Positions 27,039-35,604 are shown, counted from the first letter of the stretch. The stretch: 64,000 nucleotides of DNA from Geminocystis herdmanii PCC 6308 (GCF_000332235.1 NZ_CM001775.1:2791670-2855669), one strand, 5' to 3'. Notes: a model not told the origin generated them from the letters alone. Made by a program: numbers and translations.

Positions 27039-27062
27039 TAATCGACTAATCCTAAACTAAAG

Positions 27063-27311
27063 GTGGTGAGAACATTGAATAAACTAGATAAAGTTTTAGA
27101 TGAAGCAATGGAGCTTTCACTAGAACAACAAGAAATGTTAGTTCAAATTCTCAAGAATCGAATCAGTAAGAATCGACGAGAACAAATTGCTTCTGATGCC
27201 TTAGTTTCCCTTGCGGAATTTGAGACGGGTAAGCTAAAAATTCAAACCGCTTCGGAGGCTATTCAAGAATTACAAGATTATCTGAATAATCCTAACCTAG
27301 AAGATGTATAA
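27063..27311 (+). CDS. antitoxin of a RelE/YafQ-type pair
   Basis: The 82-residue helical protein (KLDKVLDEAMELSLEQQEMLVQILKNRISKNR, then an acidic end YLNNPNLEDV) fits antitoxins that precede RelE-type toxins in cyanobacteria. The start is uncertain: GTG at 27063, GTG at 27066 or TTG at 27075. An AGGTGG box at 27061-27066 is better placed for the TTG, which would give 78 residues. The last 8 bases overlap the toxin gene. Confidence 0.7.
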   Translation: MVRTLNKLDKVLDEAMELSLEQQEMLVQILKNRISKNRREQIASDALVSLAEFETGKLKIQTASEAIQELQDYLNNPNLEDV

Positions 27312-27588
27312 AATAGTCATCAGTAGCAAGTTTAAAAAGACTTTGCGAAAATTTGCTCGTTCTCATCCTGATTTACAAAATAAAATACAAGATGCGATCG
27401 TAACTATGGAAAACGACATATTTTCGACAAAATTAGGAACTCATAAACTATCGGGGAGATTATCAGAGTTATTATCTTGTTCCTGTGGTTATGATTGTAG
27501 GATTATTTTTTCATTAAATGTGGATAAAAATACGGGGCAAAAAGTTGTTCTTTTGTTAGATATTGGATCTCATGATGATGTTTATTAA
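27304..27588 (+). CDS. RelE/YafQ-type mRNA interferase toxin
   Basis: The 94-residue protein reads as a RelE-superfamily toxin: MYKIVISSKFKKTLRKFARSHPDL, LGTHKLSGRLSELLSCSCGYDCRIIFSL, ending DIGSHDDVY, the 'xxxGxHDxVY' close seen in YafQ/RelE relatives. These toxins cut mRNA in the ribosomal A site. The double Cys (SCSCGYDCRI) is less common, though the Arg of the active-site strand remains. It is coupled by an 8-base overlap to the antitoxin and faces hsdM tail-to-tail. Confidence 0.85.
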   Translation: MYKIVISSKFKKTLRKFARSHPDLQNKIQDAIVTMENDIFSTKLGTHKLSGRLSELLSCSCGYDCRIIFSLNVDKNTGQKVVLLLDIGSHDDVY

Positions 27589-27621
27589 ATTTATCTAACA
27601 AAGGTGCGATCGTATTATCTT

Positions 27622-27806
27622 TTCCCCCCTTTGGTAAGGGGGGTTAGGGGGGATCAATCCTTTCATAGCGATTTAACACCACCATCACCTACGATTTTTG
27701 TTGGGTTTCGTTATCTGTATCAAAGATTTTTGTTGGGTTTCGTTACCTCAACCCAACCTACTAATATCATGTTTCGATCGAGGTTGGTGGGCATTGCCCA
27801 CCCTAC
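27622..27806. repeat. cluster of palindromic repeats between relE-like gene and hsdM
   Basis: Three families are lined up: the C-run/G-run hairpin with tail (27622-27678), the GTTGGGTT...AACCCAAC hairpin (half copy at 27700, full copy 27732-27757; another at 31722-31748) and GTGGGCATTGCCCACCCTAC (27787-27806). A plus-strand reading frame through 27604-27822 is made only of these repeats. Confidence 0.8.
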
Positions 27807-27825
27807 AAACATATTAATATAAGTT

Positions 27826-29271
27826 TTAATTTTTTAAAGATTCGGTTAAATGGGTTTTTAATTCATCCTGAATCCCCTTAACCCGTTGAGATATTCGAGT
27901 AAATTCTTTCATTAAATCTTCGGGTTTTCCATGATTAATAGATTCTTGATGAGGGTTTTTACAATCAAGGTTATAATTTTTAGCGATAATTTCCTCTACG
28001 GATACTTTCCACGCATATTCGTTTTCTTCCCGTTGATGCCACCATGCTTTCTCCCTGTCAAACTCTTGAATTGTTAAGGGTTTCGATCGAGAATAGGATT
28101 TATAACCCTGCGGATAGGGATGTTCAAAAAACCAAATATTTTCCGTTGCTTGGGTTCGGTCGAAGAATAAAATATTAGTAGAAATACTGGTATAAGGGCT
28201 AAATACCCCTTTCGGTAAACGAATAATGGTATGGAGGTTAAAATTCTTTAAAAGTTCCTCTTTGATAGCGGTTTTCACCCCCTCCCCAAATAAAAATCCG
28301 TCAGGTAGTACGATCGCACCCCTTCCCGTTTCCTTTTTCAATAGGTGCATAATCAACGCCATAAATAAATCTGCGGTTTCTCTGGTTTGATATTTTTTGG
28401 GAAAATTGTTCTCGATGCCGTCTTCTTCAACCCCTCCAAAGGGCGGATTAGTGAGGATAATATCCACCCTATCTTTATTAGAATAATCCTTGAGAGGGCG
28501 TGTTAGGGTGTTATCGTGGCGAATTTTGGTGGGAACATCAATGCCATGTAACATCAAATTAGTCATCGCTAACATATGGGGTAAGGGTTTTTTCTCTACC
28601 CCTTGAATGGTATTTTCGATGGTTTTTTGATCATCAGGATTTTTGACTTGTTTTTGTAAATGATCGATCGTACAAGTTAAGAAACCGCCAGTACCACAAG
28701 CAGGATCAAGGATAGTTTCCCCTAACTGGGGGTTAATTATGTCCACCATAAATTGTGTTACCGCACGGGGAGTATAATATTCTCCTGCATTTCCTGCCGA
28801 TTGCAAGTCAGCGAGGATTTTTTCGTATATATCATTGAATAAATGTCGATCGTCGGAGGAGTTAAAATCTAAATCTTGCTCGATGGTATTAATGACTTGA
28901 CGTAATAAAGTCCCTGATTTCATGTAATTGTAGGCATCTTCAAACACCGAACCGATTACCCTACCTTGCTCAGAAACTCCCGAAGTAGTAGCTAATTCCT
29001 TGAGATTAGGAAATAACTCATTATTGACAAAATCGATTAACTCATCCCCCGTAATCCCTTCGTCATTTTTAGCCCAAGATGACCACCGAAAACGATCGGG
29101 TAAAGGTGACTTATAATTATCAATGGTAAATTCCCATTCTTGTTCTTTATCATCAAATATCTTTAAAAATAACATCCATACTAATTGACTGATGCGTTGT
29201 GCGTCTCCGTCCACGCCTACATCTTTACGCATGATGTCTTGAATACTCTTAATTAAAGTTGCGATCGCCAT
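27826..29271 (-). CDS. hsdM: type I restriction system modification subunit
   Basis: The 481-residue protein is an adenine-N6 methyltransferase subunit. The N-terminal HsdM domain (1 to about 130) is followed by the catalytic domain with GEYYTPRAVTQFMVD, SAM motif I DPACGTGGF at 189-197 and the catalytic NPPF at 275-278. It modifies the site chosen by HsdS and forms the M2S1 core to which HsdR binds. It is the first of the three hsd genes on the minus strand; a TA pair on the other strand separates it from hsdS. No damage is visible. Confidence 0.96.
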   Translation of the reverse strand: MAIATLIKSIQDIMRKDVGVDGDAQRISQLVWMLFLKIFDDKEQEWEFTIDNYKSPLPDRFRWSSWAKNDEGITGDELIDFVNNELFPNLKELATTSGVSEQGRVIGSVFEDAYNYMKSGTLLRQVINTIEQDLDFNSSDDRHLFNDIYEKILADLQSAGNAGEYYTPRAVTQFMVDIINPQLGETILDPACGTGGFLTCTIDHLQKQVKNPDDQKTIENTIQGVEKKPLPHMLAMTNLMLHGIDVPTKIRHDNTLTRPLKDYSNKDRVDIILTNPPFGGVEEDGIENNFPKKYQTRETADLFMALIMHLLKKETGRGAIVLPDGFLFGEGVKTAIKEELLKNFNLHTIIRLPKGVFSPYTSISTNILFFDRTQATENIWFFEHPYPQGYKSYSRSKPLTIQEFDREKAWWHQREENEYAWKVSVEEIIAKNYNLDCKNPHQESINHGKPEDLMKEFTRISQRVKGIQDELKTHLTESLKN

Positions 29272-29474
29272 AATTTTTTTAATTTTTTTTAATCATTAAT
29301 AATAAAAAACATATATAGCGATCCTAAATCATTTGTGGACAAACTCTTTTCAATTTCCTCCTCGCCTGTATTAAGGGGGAATCAAATTCTTACAATTCAT
29401 ATAGGAATGCTATCTCAAAAATCATTTTCAAAAATTTTTCCAAAAAAGCGCATAAATTAGCAAAGTCTCCCTGA

Positions 29475-29511
29475 TAAGTAAATAGACAATCAAAAATCGG
29501 AAATTTACTTA
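29475..29511 (+). promoter_or_regulatory. inverted repeat that covers the Hsp70 start codon
   Basis: A perfect 9-base inverted repeat, TAAGTAAAT (29475-29483) and ATTTACTTA (29503-29511), has a 19-base spacer and its right arm includes the A of the ATG at 29511. It could be an operator or an RNA hairpin hiding the start codon. No CIRCE-like element is present. Confidence 0.5.
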
Positions 29512-31706
29512 TGGGAAACATAGTCGGAATCGATTTAGGCACAACCAACTCCGTTGCCTCCTTCAAATTTGCACAAACTCAAGTAGTAGAAGGAAAAGAA
29601 GGTGCATTAGTTCGATCGATCGTTGCCTTTCGTGATAATAAATTAATAGTAGGTCAACAAGCCTATAATCAGTTATTGCAAGACCCAGAAAACGTTATTA
29701 TCTCCATTAAGCGTTTAATGGGGCGTGGTTTCGGCGATGAAGTAGTGCAACAACAGTTAAAAAACTTTGGTTATAAAATCACCCAATCCCAAGAAGGCAC
29801 AGAAAACAGTATTGCGGTATCTTTAGGGGGAAAAGAATATAAACCCGAAGATATTAGCGCAGAAATTTTAAAACAAGTAGTAAACAATGCTCAAGCCTAT
29901 CAAGAAAGTGTAGGGCAACAGGGAAAAATCACCAAAGCAGTAATTACTATTCCTGCGTATTTCAACGATAAGCAACGTTACGCCACCGAAAACGCCTCTG
30001 TGAGAGCTGGTTTAGGAAAACCAATTTTATTACCTGAACCCACCGCCGCAGCTATTTCCTACGGTTTTAATCCTAATAGCGATGATGTAAAAACCATTCT
30101 GGTATATGACTTTGGTGGAGGTACTTTTGACTCATCTTTAATTACAGTTTCGGGAAATCAGTTTATCGAGTCAGGGAAAGCAGGGGATTTGTGGTTAGGG
30201 GGTGACGACATTGATGATAAATTAGCAGAATTAGTGAAGCAAAAAGTCGCTAAAGAGGAAGGGTTAGACAGTATTGATACCTTAATCGCCAATATGCCCT
30301 ATTATCAGCAAGTGCGTTTTAAGGCAGATTTGAAAATGGCGACAGAAAAGGCAAAAATTGACTTGAGTAGCAAAACAGAAGCGATGGTTAATCCTTCGAC
30401 TCCCCTTCTCGATGAGTTTGGTATGGCTATTACAGTTAGTGTGACTATCACAAGGGGAGAATTTGAGGCGATGATTTTACCCTTAGTCAAGCGCAGTATC
30501 GAAATTTGTCGAGATGCCATCAAATATTCTGATTATCCCGAAGATATGATCGATGTTATCTTATTAGTGGGTGGCTCAAGTCAAATTCCTTTAGTACAAC
30601 AGGAAGTTAAAAAGGCTTTTGGTAGTGATAAAGTGGTGGTGCATCCACGCCCGATGTATGGAGTAGCGGAAGGTGCAGGTATTGTTTCGGCTGGAGTTAC
30701 GGAAATTGTCGGCACGGTATCCCGTGATTATTGTATTCAATTAGATGATGATCCTCGTTTTCAGTTAATTAAACAAGGGGATGTGTTACCCATTCAAAAA
30801 AATCATACTTTTAAAACCGCAGGAAATGGGCAGGAATTAATTCATTTTAAGTTTTTTAGCCCTGATGATGTGAGACAAGGTATTGATTTTCGCAAAAATG
30901 ATGAGCGCATTGGCGATATGTGGTTGGCGTTAGATAAACCTTACCCTAAAGGCACAGAAGTTGATGTGATGGTGGAGTTAGACGAAGAAAATTCTGCTTT
31001 AACCATGACTGCCAGTCTCAAAAATAATCATGCTATTCGTGTCAGTGGCTCATTTTCTCGTGGTAATCAAGACGAAAAAATTGCTTCTCAGGTGGAGGGG
31101 TTAATTAAACAACTCAATGACGAAGGGGAATTAACAGAAATTGGTGTGCAACGGGTTAATGAATTAGCAGGGGAGATAGTCAGGGCATCGAATCAAATCT
31201 ATCTTAACGGAGTTTTACAGCACGATCGACAACAGGTTGCGGAAGAAAAGTTGAAAGAGTTACAGGCTTTTGCTTGTAGCGATCGAGATACTATCCTGAT
31301 GTACATAAGAGATTTTGATTTTGCCCTCAAGTTTGGCACGAATCTGATGCACGATGATCAAATTAATCGTTTGAACATATTATTAACACAAATGAATGAT
31401 TCGATCGATACCAATAATATTTCGGCGATGCAGAAATTAGCAGAGGATGGTAGTCGAGAATTTGATAACTTGCCCAACCTAATCCATATTTTACTGTTAG
31501 TGCGTATGGGAATAGTTCGGGCGAATCGTATCGCACCTGCGCACGGCAAGGTATTAGAAAATAAATTCTACACCGTATTAGATGCCATTCAACGGGGAGA
31601 CGGCACAACCGCCGATAGGATTTTACCAGATTTAATCGAAGAAATACGGGAGTATATCGATCGAGATTTACCTACTGGCACGATTGCTACTGGCTTAACC
31701 CGTTAA
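29511..31706 (+). CDS. divergent Hsp70 (DnaK-like) chaperone
   Basis: The 731-residue protein has a complete Hsp70 ATPase domain: phosphate 1 IDLGTTNS (7-14), phosphate 2 DFGGGTFD (200-207), adenosine motif LVGGSSQIP (352-360), and IPAYFND near 147. After the ATPase domain I cannot find the conserved linker and start of the substrate-binding domain (DVLLLDVTPLSLG in DnaK); instead there is GTVSRDYCIQLDDDPRF near 402-418. A beta-rich part (about 420-515) and a long helical tail (about 520-731) follow, with no disordered EEVD or DnaK-type end. It is not one of the usual housekeeping DnaKs by its sequence. Five genes downstream, including a J-like protein and GrpE, form its likely unit. Confidence 0.9.
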   Translation: MGNIVGIDLGTTNSVASFKFAQTQVVEGKEGALVRSIVAFRDNKLIVGQQAYNQLLQDPENVIISIKRLMGRGFGDEVVQQQLKNFGYKITQSQEGTENSIAVSLGGKEYKPEDISAEILKQVVNNAQAYQESVGQQGKITKAVITIPAYFNDKQRYATENASVRAGLGKPILLPEPTAAAISYGFNPNSDDVKTILVYDFGGGTFDSSLITVSGNQFIESGKAGDLWLGGDDIDDKLAELVKQKVAKEEGLDSIDTLIANMPYYQQVRFKADLKMATEKAKIDLSSKTEAMVNPSTPLLDEFGMAITVSVTITRGEFEAMILPLVKRSIEICRDAIKYSDYPEDMIDVILLVGGSSQIPLVQQEVKKAFGSDKVVVHPRPMYGVAEGAGIVSAGVTEIVGTVSRDYCIQLDDDPRFQLIKQGDVLPIQKNHTFKTAGNGQELIHFKFFSPDDVRQGIDFRKNDERIGDMWLALDKPYPKGTEVDVMVELDEENSALTMTASLKNNHAIRVSGSFSRGNQDEKIASQVEGLIKQLNDEGELTEIGVQRVNELAGEIVRASNQIYLNGVLQHDRQQVAEEKLKELQAFACSDRDTILMYIRDFDFALKFGTNLMHDDQINRLNILLTQMNDSIDTNNISAMQKLAEDGSREFDNLPNLIHILLLVRMGIVRANRIAPAHGKVLENKFYTVLDAIQRGDGTTADRILPDLIEEIREYIDRDLPTGTIATGLTR

Positions 31707-31721
31707 CCAACGATAAAAAAT

Positions 31722-31748
31722 GTTGGGTTGCACGTTGTTTAACCCAAC
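31722..31748. repeat. GTTGGGTT..AACCCAAC hairpin repeat
   Basis: An 8-bp stem 15 bases after the Hsp70 stop, without a T-run. It is followed by a degenerate GTAGGGTGATGCACACCCC copy near 31767 and by a GTCATTGCGAGGCACGAAGC repeat at 31800-31823. They may act as an mRNA 3'-end structure between Hsp70 and the next gene. Confidence 0.7.
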
Positions 31749-31870
31749 CTACTATTTATTAAACACTGTAGGGTGATGCACACCCCACCAAAACTGATTG
31801 TCATTGCGAGGCACGAAGCAATTTCTTACCAAATACATTGTTATTTTAAACAAAAATTGGAACAAAAATT

Positions 31871-32038
31871 ATGGATTTAGACAAAAAAGAAAACCCTGAA
31901 AAAACTGATAATTCAGAAAAAGAAACAAAAAAACGTTATAACTTTGGCTTTTTTGGTTTTCTGATAGATATTTGTTGTCAAATAGTTGGAGGTATTTTAA
32001 ATTTTATTGGTAATTTATCTCAATTTTTTGGAGCTTAA
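31871..32038 (+). CDS. 55-residue charged-hydrophobic small protein
   Basis: A short reading frame codes for 55 residues. The first 20 are highly charged (MDLDKKENPEKTDNSEKE), and the last 30 are hydrophobic and aromatic (NFGFFGFLIDICCQ, then IVGGILNFIGNLSQFFG), which could be a membrane-associated amphipathic or hairpin helix. It starts 164 bases after the Hsp70 gene and ends 98 bases before the LysM gene on the same strand. The Shine-Dalgarno signal is weak (TTGGAA, 8 bases before the ATG). I know no family for it; it is reported because of its length, position and amino-acid pattern. Confidence 0.45.
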   Translation: MDLDKKENPEKTDNSEKETKKRYNFGFFGFLIDICCQIVGGILNFIGNLSQFFGA

Positions 32039-32072
32039 ATTAGTCATATTTATTCACAATATTAGTTATCTA

Positions 32073-32092
32073 GTGGGCAATGCCCACCCTAC
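32073..32092. repeat. GTGGGCAATGCCCACCCTAC palindromic repeat, copy 3
   Basis: Identical core to the copy at 19867-19886; lies between the 55-residue gene and the LysM gene. Confidence 0.85.
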
Positions 32093-32136
32093 ACAATCAA
32101 AAATACCCCAAAAAAATTAATAATAAAGGAGTTTTT

Positions 32137-32643
32137 ATGACAGAAAAATTAATCTGCCCTGTGTGCGATCGAGCTGAAATTGAAACGAATACTTGTCCTA
32201 ATTGTGAGACAGATTTATCAACAATTCGGATGTTAAAAGAATTACCTTTTTTAGATACAAAAACCGAATCAAAACCTGTTAAACAATCATTAATTTACAT
32301 AGTTTTAGTTATTGCATTATTAGCAATAATAGCAGGAATTTATGGAGGGTATTCGATCGCAAAAAATAATTATCAAGCTAGTTTAAATGCTATAAATCAA
32401 GATAAACAAAAGCCTATTATTACGGTAAATAAAGAAGAATCAAAACCAGATTTAAAATGGTGTGGAGGGTTTAATTATCAAATAAAATCAGGAGATTCTT
32501 TATATATGTTAGGTTTACGTTTTTATGGGGATGGCAGTGCATGGCATTTAATCACAGAAGCAAATCCGAGTATTATTTCACCGCAAAATTTAGAAGTTGG
32601 GCAAGTAATTTTGATTCCTAATCTGACAAACTTTTGTCAATAA
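32137..32643 (+). CDS. zinc-ribbon, single-TM, LysM-domain protein
   Basis: The start at 32137 is set by an AAAGGAG box 7 bases before it; an in-frame ATG at 32080 would read through an intergenic palindrome. The 168-residue product has Cys7, 10, 20 and 23 (a zinc ribbon), a membrane helix near 51-73 and a C-terminal LysM-like domain (about 112-163: YQIKSGDSLYMLGLRFYGDG, then NLEVGQVILIPN). LysM binds peptidoglycan, so the protein probably links a cytoplasmic zinc ribbon to the cell wall. In this cluster it could tether the chaperone machinery at the envelope; that is inference. Confidence 0.8.
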   Translation: MTEKLICPVCDRAEIETNTCPNCETDLSTIRMLKELPFLDTKTESKPVKQSLIYIVLVIALLAIIAGIYGGYSIAKNNYQASLNAINQDKQKPIITVNKEESKPDLKWCGGFNYQIKSGDSLYMLGLRFYGDGSAWHLITEANPSIISPQNLEVGQVILIPNLTNFCQ

Positions 32644-32678
32644 TTTTAATATTTAATTAAATAAAGAGGTAAAAAAAT

Positions 32679-35126
32679 ATGGGATTATTTGATTTTATCG
32701 GCAAAACTCAAGCGGTTTTTGAAAATAAAGAAATTAGTCAAGAAAAATTTAGTAAAGCAAAAGAATATGCCCAATTAAAGAAACTAAAAGAAGCTATCAA
32801 ATTAGCAGAAGAAGTTAAATCTTTATGGAAAGAAAATCCCTCTTGGCGCGAACAATTAGTGCGAGATGTGGTGATAACTGACTTATTATATAATGTCAAT
32901 AGTGAGCTTACTACATGGAAAATGCGACTGCAAAGAGGAGAATCTTTCGCTAGTCAAGGAAAAGAATTTATTGCCTTAGATAAAAATGATCCTTTTGACA
33001 GTACAATTCTTACTCAAGCCTTAGATTCTTTTACTAAATGTAACGAGCTTTTATATGAGACAGAGTATGTAGTTAATGAACAAATTTTAAAGGATAAAAT
33101 TAAGCGCAGAAATCAATTTCAATCCTTATATAATGAAGGTAAAAATCAAGGTAAAAAAGGATTTTATCGAGAAGGTTTAACTTATCTTTTGGAGGCAGAA
33201 AAAATTTATAAAGTTATCACTGTCGCCAAAAAAATTAAAGAGTATGAAAATTTAGCACAATTGCAAACTCAATATGAGAATAATTTAAAGCAAATTCAAA
33301 ATCTTGCAAGAGAAGGTAATTTTATTATTGCCAAAAATAAATTAGATTTAGTATTAGCAAAATTTAGTCGTCAAGATGGAAAGGAATTAAAGCAAAAATT
33401 AGAGACGGTTATTAATGCCAAAACTGAATATAGACAGGGATTATTAGCGGAGAAAATAGGTAACTTTACCATTGCTAAAAAACAATATCAATTAGCGTTA
33501 TCTCATTTGCATAGTTTCGATTTAGCTCGTTATCGTTTAGCCTTAATTTATATCAAACAAAATGACTATTCTTCAGCTTTATCTTGCCTAGCAAAATTTA
33601 CAGGAGAAAGAAGCAATTATTTAAGAGGATTTTGTTATTTGCAGAAAAATGACTGGCTAAATACGACTAGAGAATGGAAACAAATTCATCATCCTTTAGT
33701 CAATCAACAAAAAGAATCTCTGAAAATTTTAATTCAACGAAATCGCTTACAAATTATTCAACATATTGAAAATTTAGTTAGTCAAGAAAACTATCAAGAA
33801 GCCAAAAAATGTGCTGAAAATTTAATCACTAAATATGGTTATGATGATCACATTAATCATAACTTAACTAAACATATTGAACCAGCTTTACAGCGTCAAT
33901 TATGGCAATCTAATAATTTTGTCAATGTTATCAATCAACTGGAAAAAGATTTTAAAAATACGCCCAATATTACTATTTTACATAATATCTCGATCGCACT
34001 TTACTATCAAGCTCAAATAGATGAAAATTATCTGGAAAAATGGATAGCAGTATGGGCGACAGGATTAGTAAACATTAAACAAAATCAGATTTTGCAAAAT
34101 ATAGCTTGGTTAGGAAGTAATCATATTGACTATGAAAAAACCAAAGAAGAATTAATCAAAATCCTAGAAAATGCCATTGATAAATATAAAGAGAGTAACT
34201 TAAATAAATATTATGAATTAAGGGATATTTTTCGGAGAGAAATGTTAGCTATGGAGTTAATGGGAAATCCCCCTAATGCTGGAGTAAAAATTCAAGAAAT
34301 CTTCATCACTCCTGCTTTTTATCAACAGCATAAATCCCAATTAAAAAATATTTCCTTAACTAAAAATAACTTAGGAATGTTATTTACAGATTGGGGTTTA
34401 GCAGTGTCAGCTTGTTTAAAAAATGACGTAGAAAGAGGAATAAAAATTAAACCTAATTTAACTCCTTCTTCTGACATAGAAAAATTAGCTTATAGTCTGA
34501 TTAATTATCATGAAGGTTGTTATCATTTACAACACAACTCATGGAAGAAAGCTAAAATCACCTTACAAAATGCCAAAAGTGAGATTAAAAATAATCAGGA
34601 ATGGAGTAAAGAAATTAACCAATTATGTGAAAAACAAAGACAAAAAATTGAAGAATTTAACGAACATTTACAATTTGCTCAATTTTGGTATGATTTATTA
34701 AAATCAGGACAATCTTCTAGTTATTTAGCAGAATATAAAGCAAGAGAAATTGTACAACAAGTAGCTGATGAAAAATTATCTTTTGGGGAGGGGATAAAGA
34801 AATTAAAAGAAGTGCAAAAAATAGATAAAAATAATCCTTTAGTGATTGACTTAATGAGTCGATTAGAATATAGTATCGAAGCCCAAGAAATTGATAAATT
34901 AATGAAGCAAAATCGTTTTGAAGATGCGGTAAGAAAAGCTAAATATTCATCGAATCAAGAGATAAAACATTTAGTTGCTTCTGTTTGCATTGAGATTGCT
35001 TTAAATGGTGCAAAAGCCCAAGAATTAGATTGGGAAACTTTACAACAATTGGCAAGATGGGCTTATGAAATTTGCCCTTATGAGGCTGATTTTCAAGAAG
35101 TATATGTTGCTTTAAAAATTATTTAA
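32679..35126 (+). CDS. 815-residue TPR-like helical-repeat protein
   Basis: The 815-residue protein is almost all helix. TPR-like pairs are visible in several places: KFSKAKEYAQLKKLKEAIKL (24-43), NEGKNQGKKGFYREGLTYLL, AKKQYQLALSHLHSFDLARY and RYRLALIYIKQNDYSSALSCL, and a last part (YEICPYEADFQEVYVAL) with further pairs. There are no signal peptide or membrane helices. Such solenoids hold partner proteins, and TPR proteins are known Hsp70 co-chaperones, though this one has no clear EEVD-clamp site and the Hsp70 here lacks an EEVD end. A GAGGT box lies 8 bases before the ATG. Enzyme activity is not evident. Confidence 0.7.
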   Translation: MGLFDFIGKTQAVFENKEISQEKFSKAKEYAQLKKLKEAIKLAEEVKSLWKENPSWREQLVRDVVITDLLYNVNSELTTWKMRLQRGESFASQGKEFIALDKNDPFDSTILTQALDSFTKCNELLYETEYVVNEQILKDKIKRRNQFQSLYNEGKNQGKKGFYREGLTYLLEAEKIYKVITVAKKIKEYENLAQLQTQYENNLKQIQNLAREGNFIIAKNKLDLVLAKFSRQDGKELKQKLETVINAKTEYRQGLLAEKIGNFTIAKKQYQLALSHLHSFDLARYRLALIYIKQNDYSSALSCLAKFTGERSNYLRGFCYLQKNDWLNTTREWKQIHHPLVNQQKESLKILIQRNRLQIIQHIENLVSQENYQEAKKCAENLITKYGYDDHINHNLTKHIEPALQRQLWQSNNFVNVINQLEKDFKNTPNITILHNISIALYYQAQIDENYLEKWIAVWATGLVNIKQNQILQNIAWLGSNHIDYEKTKEELIKILENAIDKYKESNLNKYYELRDIFRREMLAMELMGNPPNAGVKIQEIFITPAFYQQHKSQLKNISLTKNNLGMLFTDWGLAVSACLKNDVERGIKIKPNLTPSSDIEKLAYSLINYHEGCYHLQHNSWKKAKITLQNAKSEIKNNQEWSKEINQLCEKQRQKIEEFNEHLQFAQFWYDLLKSGQSSSYLAEYKAREIVQQVADEKLSFGEGIKKLKEVQKIDKNNPLVIDLMSRLEYSIEAQEIDKLMKQNRFEDAVRKAKYSSNQEIKHLVASVCIEIALNGAKAQELDWETLQQLARWAYEICPYEADFQEVYVALKII

Positions 35127-35141
35127 TTAGGAGTAATAATT

Positions 35142-35504
35142 ATGAATAATTTAACAAATATAACACCGAATCCTTATGATGTTTTAGAAGTTTCTCCTTT
35201 AGCATCTACCGCAGAGATAACCAAAGCATTTGCTATGGCAATGAAGAAAAAAAAGTATAATCCGAAGCAAATTGCGGAAGCGAGAAAGCAATTAATGGAT
35301 AGTCAACAAAGGTTAATTGCTGATTATTTACGTCCGAATTTACCTTTAATTCAAAGGTTTAAAAAAGAGGATTTATCGAAATTAAATGAGCCGATACCAG
35401 CGATAAAGTTATTATCTGACTTTGATGGTTTAGATAAGGCTTATCAAGAAAGTGAATCTATCTCAGCAGAGGATAAAAAATTAGGTTTAGAATTATTTAG
35501 TTAA
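35142..35504 (+). CDS. J-domain-like protein lacking the HPD motif
   Basis: The 120-residue protein starts like a J domain, NPYDVLEVSPLASTAEITKAF (11-30), and the helix pattern continues through a third helix (KQIAEARKQLMDSQQRLIAD, 42-61). At the loop where J proteins have His-Pro-Asp there is KKKKYNPKQ (35-43). HPD is required to trigger Hsp70 ATP hydrolysis, so canonical co-chaperone activity is not expected; it may only bind. The remainder (67-120) is helical and acidic. An AGGAG box lies 8 bases before the ATG and only 15 bases separate it from the TPR gene, so they are co-expressed. Confidence 0.75.
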   Translation: MNNLTNITPNPYDVLEVSPLASTAEITKAFAMAMKKKKYNPKQIAEARKQLMDSQQRLIADYLRPNLPLIQRFKKEDLSKLNEPIPAIKLLSDFDGLDKAYQESESISAEDKKLGLELFS

Positions 35505-35577
35505 TGGTAATCTCAAAACTATACTAAACAGAAAAAACCTCTTATTTTCCTTTTTCTAAAAACTATTTTTACTTAAC

Positions 35578-35604
35578 AACTTTGCGTCTTTGCGCCTTTG
35601 CGTG
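35578..35604. repeat. CTTTGCGTCTTTGCGCC repeat upstream of grpE
   Basis: AACTTTGCGTCTTTGCGCCT plus TTGCGTG. The same repeat is inside the menC reading frame at 44529-44555. Confidence 0.85.

Noticed and set aside
27604..27822. 72-residue plus-strand reading frame (Pro/Gly-rich)
   Set aside because: It runs entirely through known palindromic repeats (C-run/G-run hairpin, GTTGGGTT hairpin, GTGGGCATTGCC) and has no ribosome site.
29272..29510. CIRCE heat-shock operator before the Hsp70 gene
   Set aside because: The TTAGCA at about 29457 is not followed by the CTC-N9-GAGTGCTAA pattern. Only the TAAGTAAAT inverted repeat is present.
30305..31608. Minus-strand frames of 63-81 residues inside the Hsp70 gene
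   Set aside because: They are antisense shadows of a well-conserved coding region.
35142..35504. Canonical DnaJ
   Set aside because: There is no HPD, Gly/Phe-rich region, zinc centre or C-terminal domain; only a J-like front.
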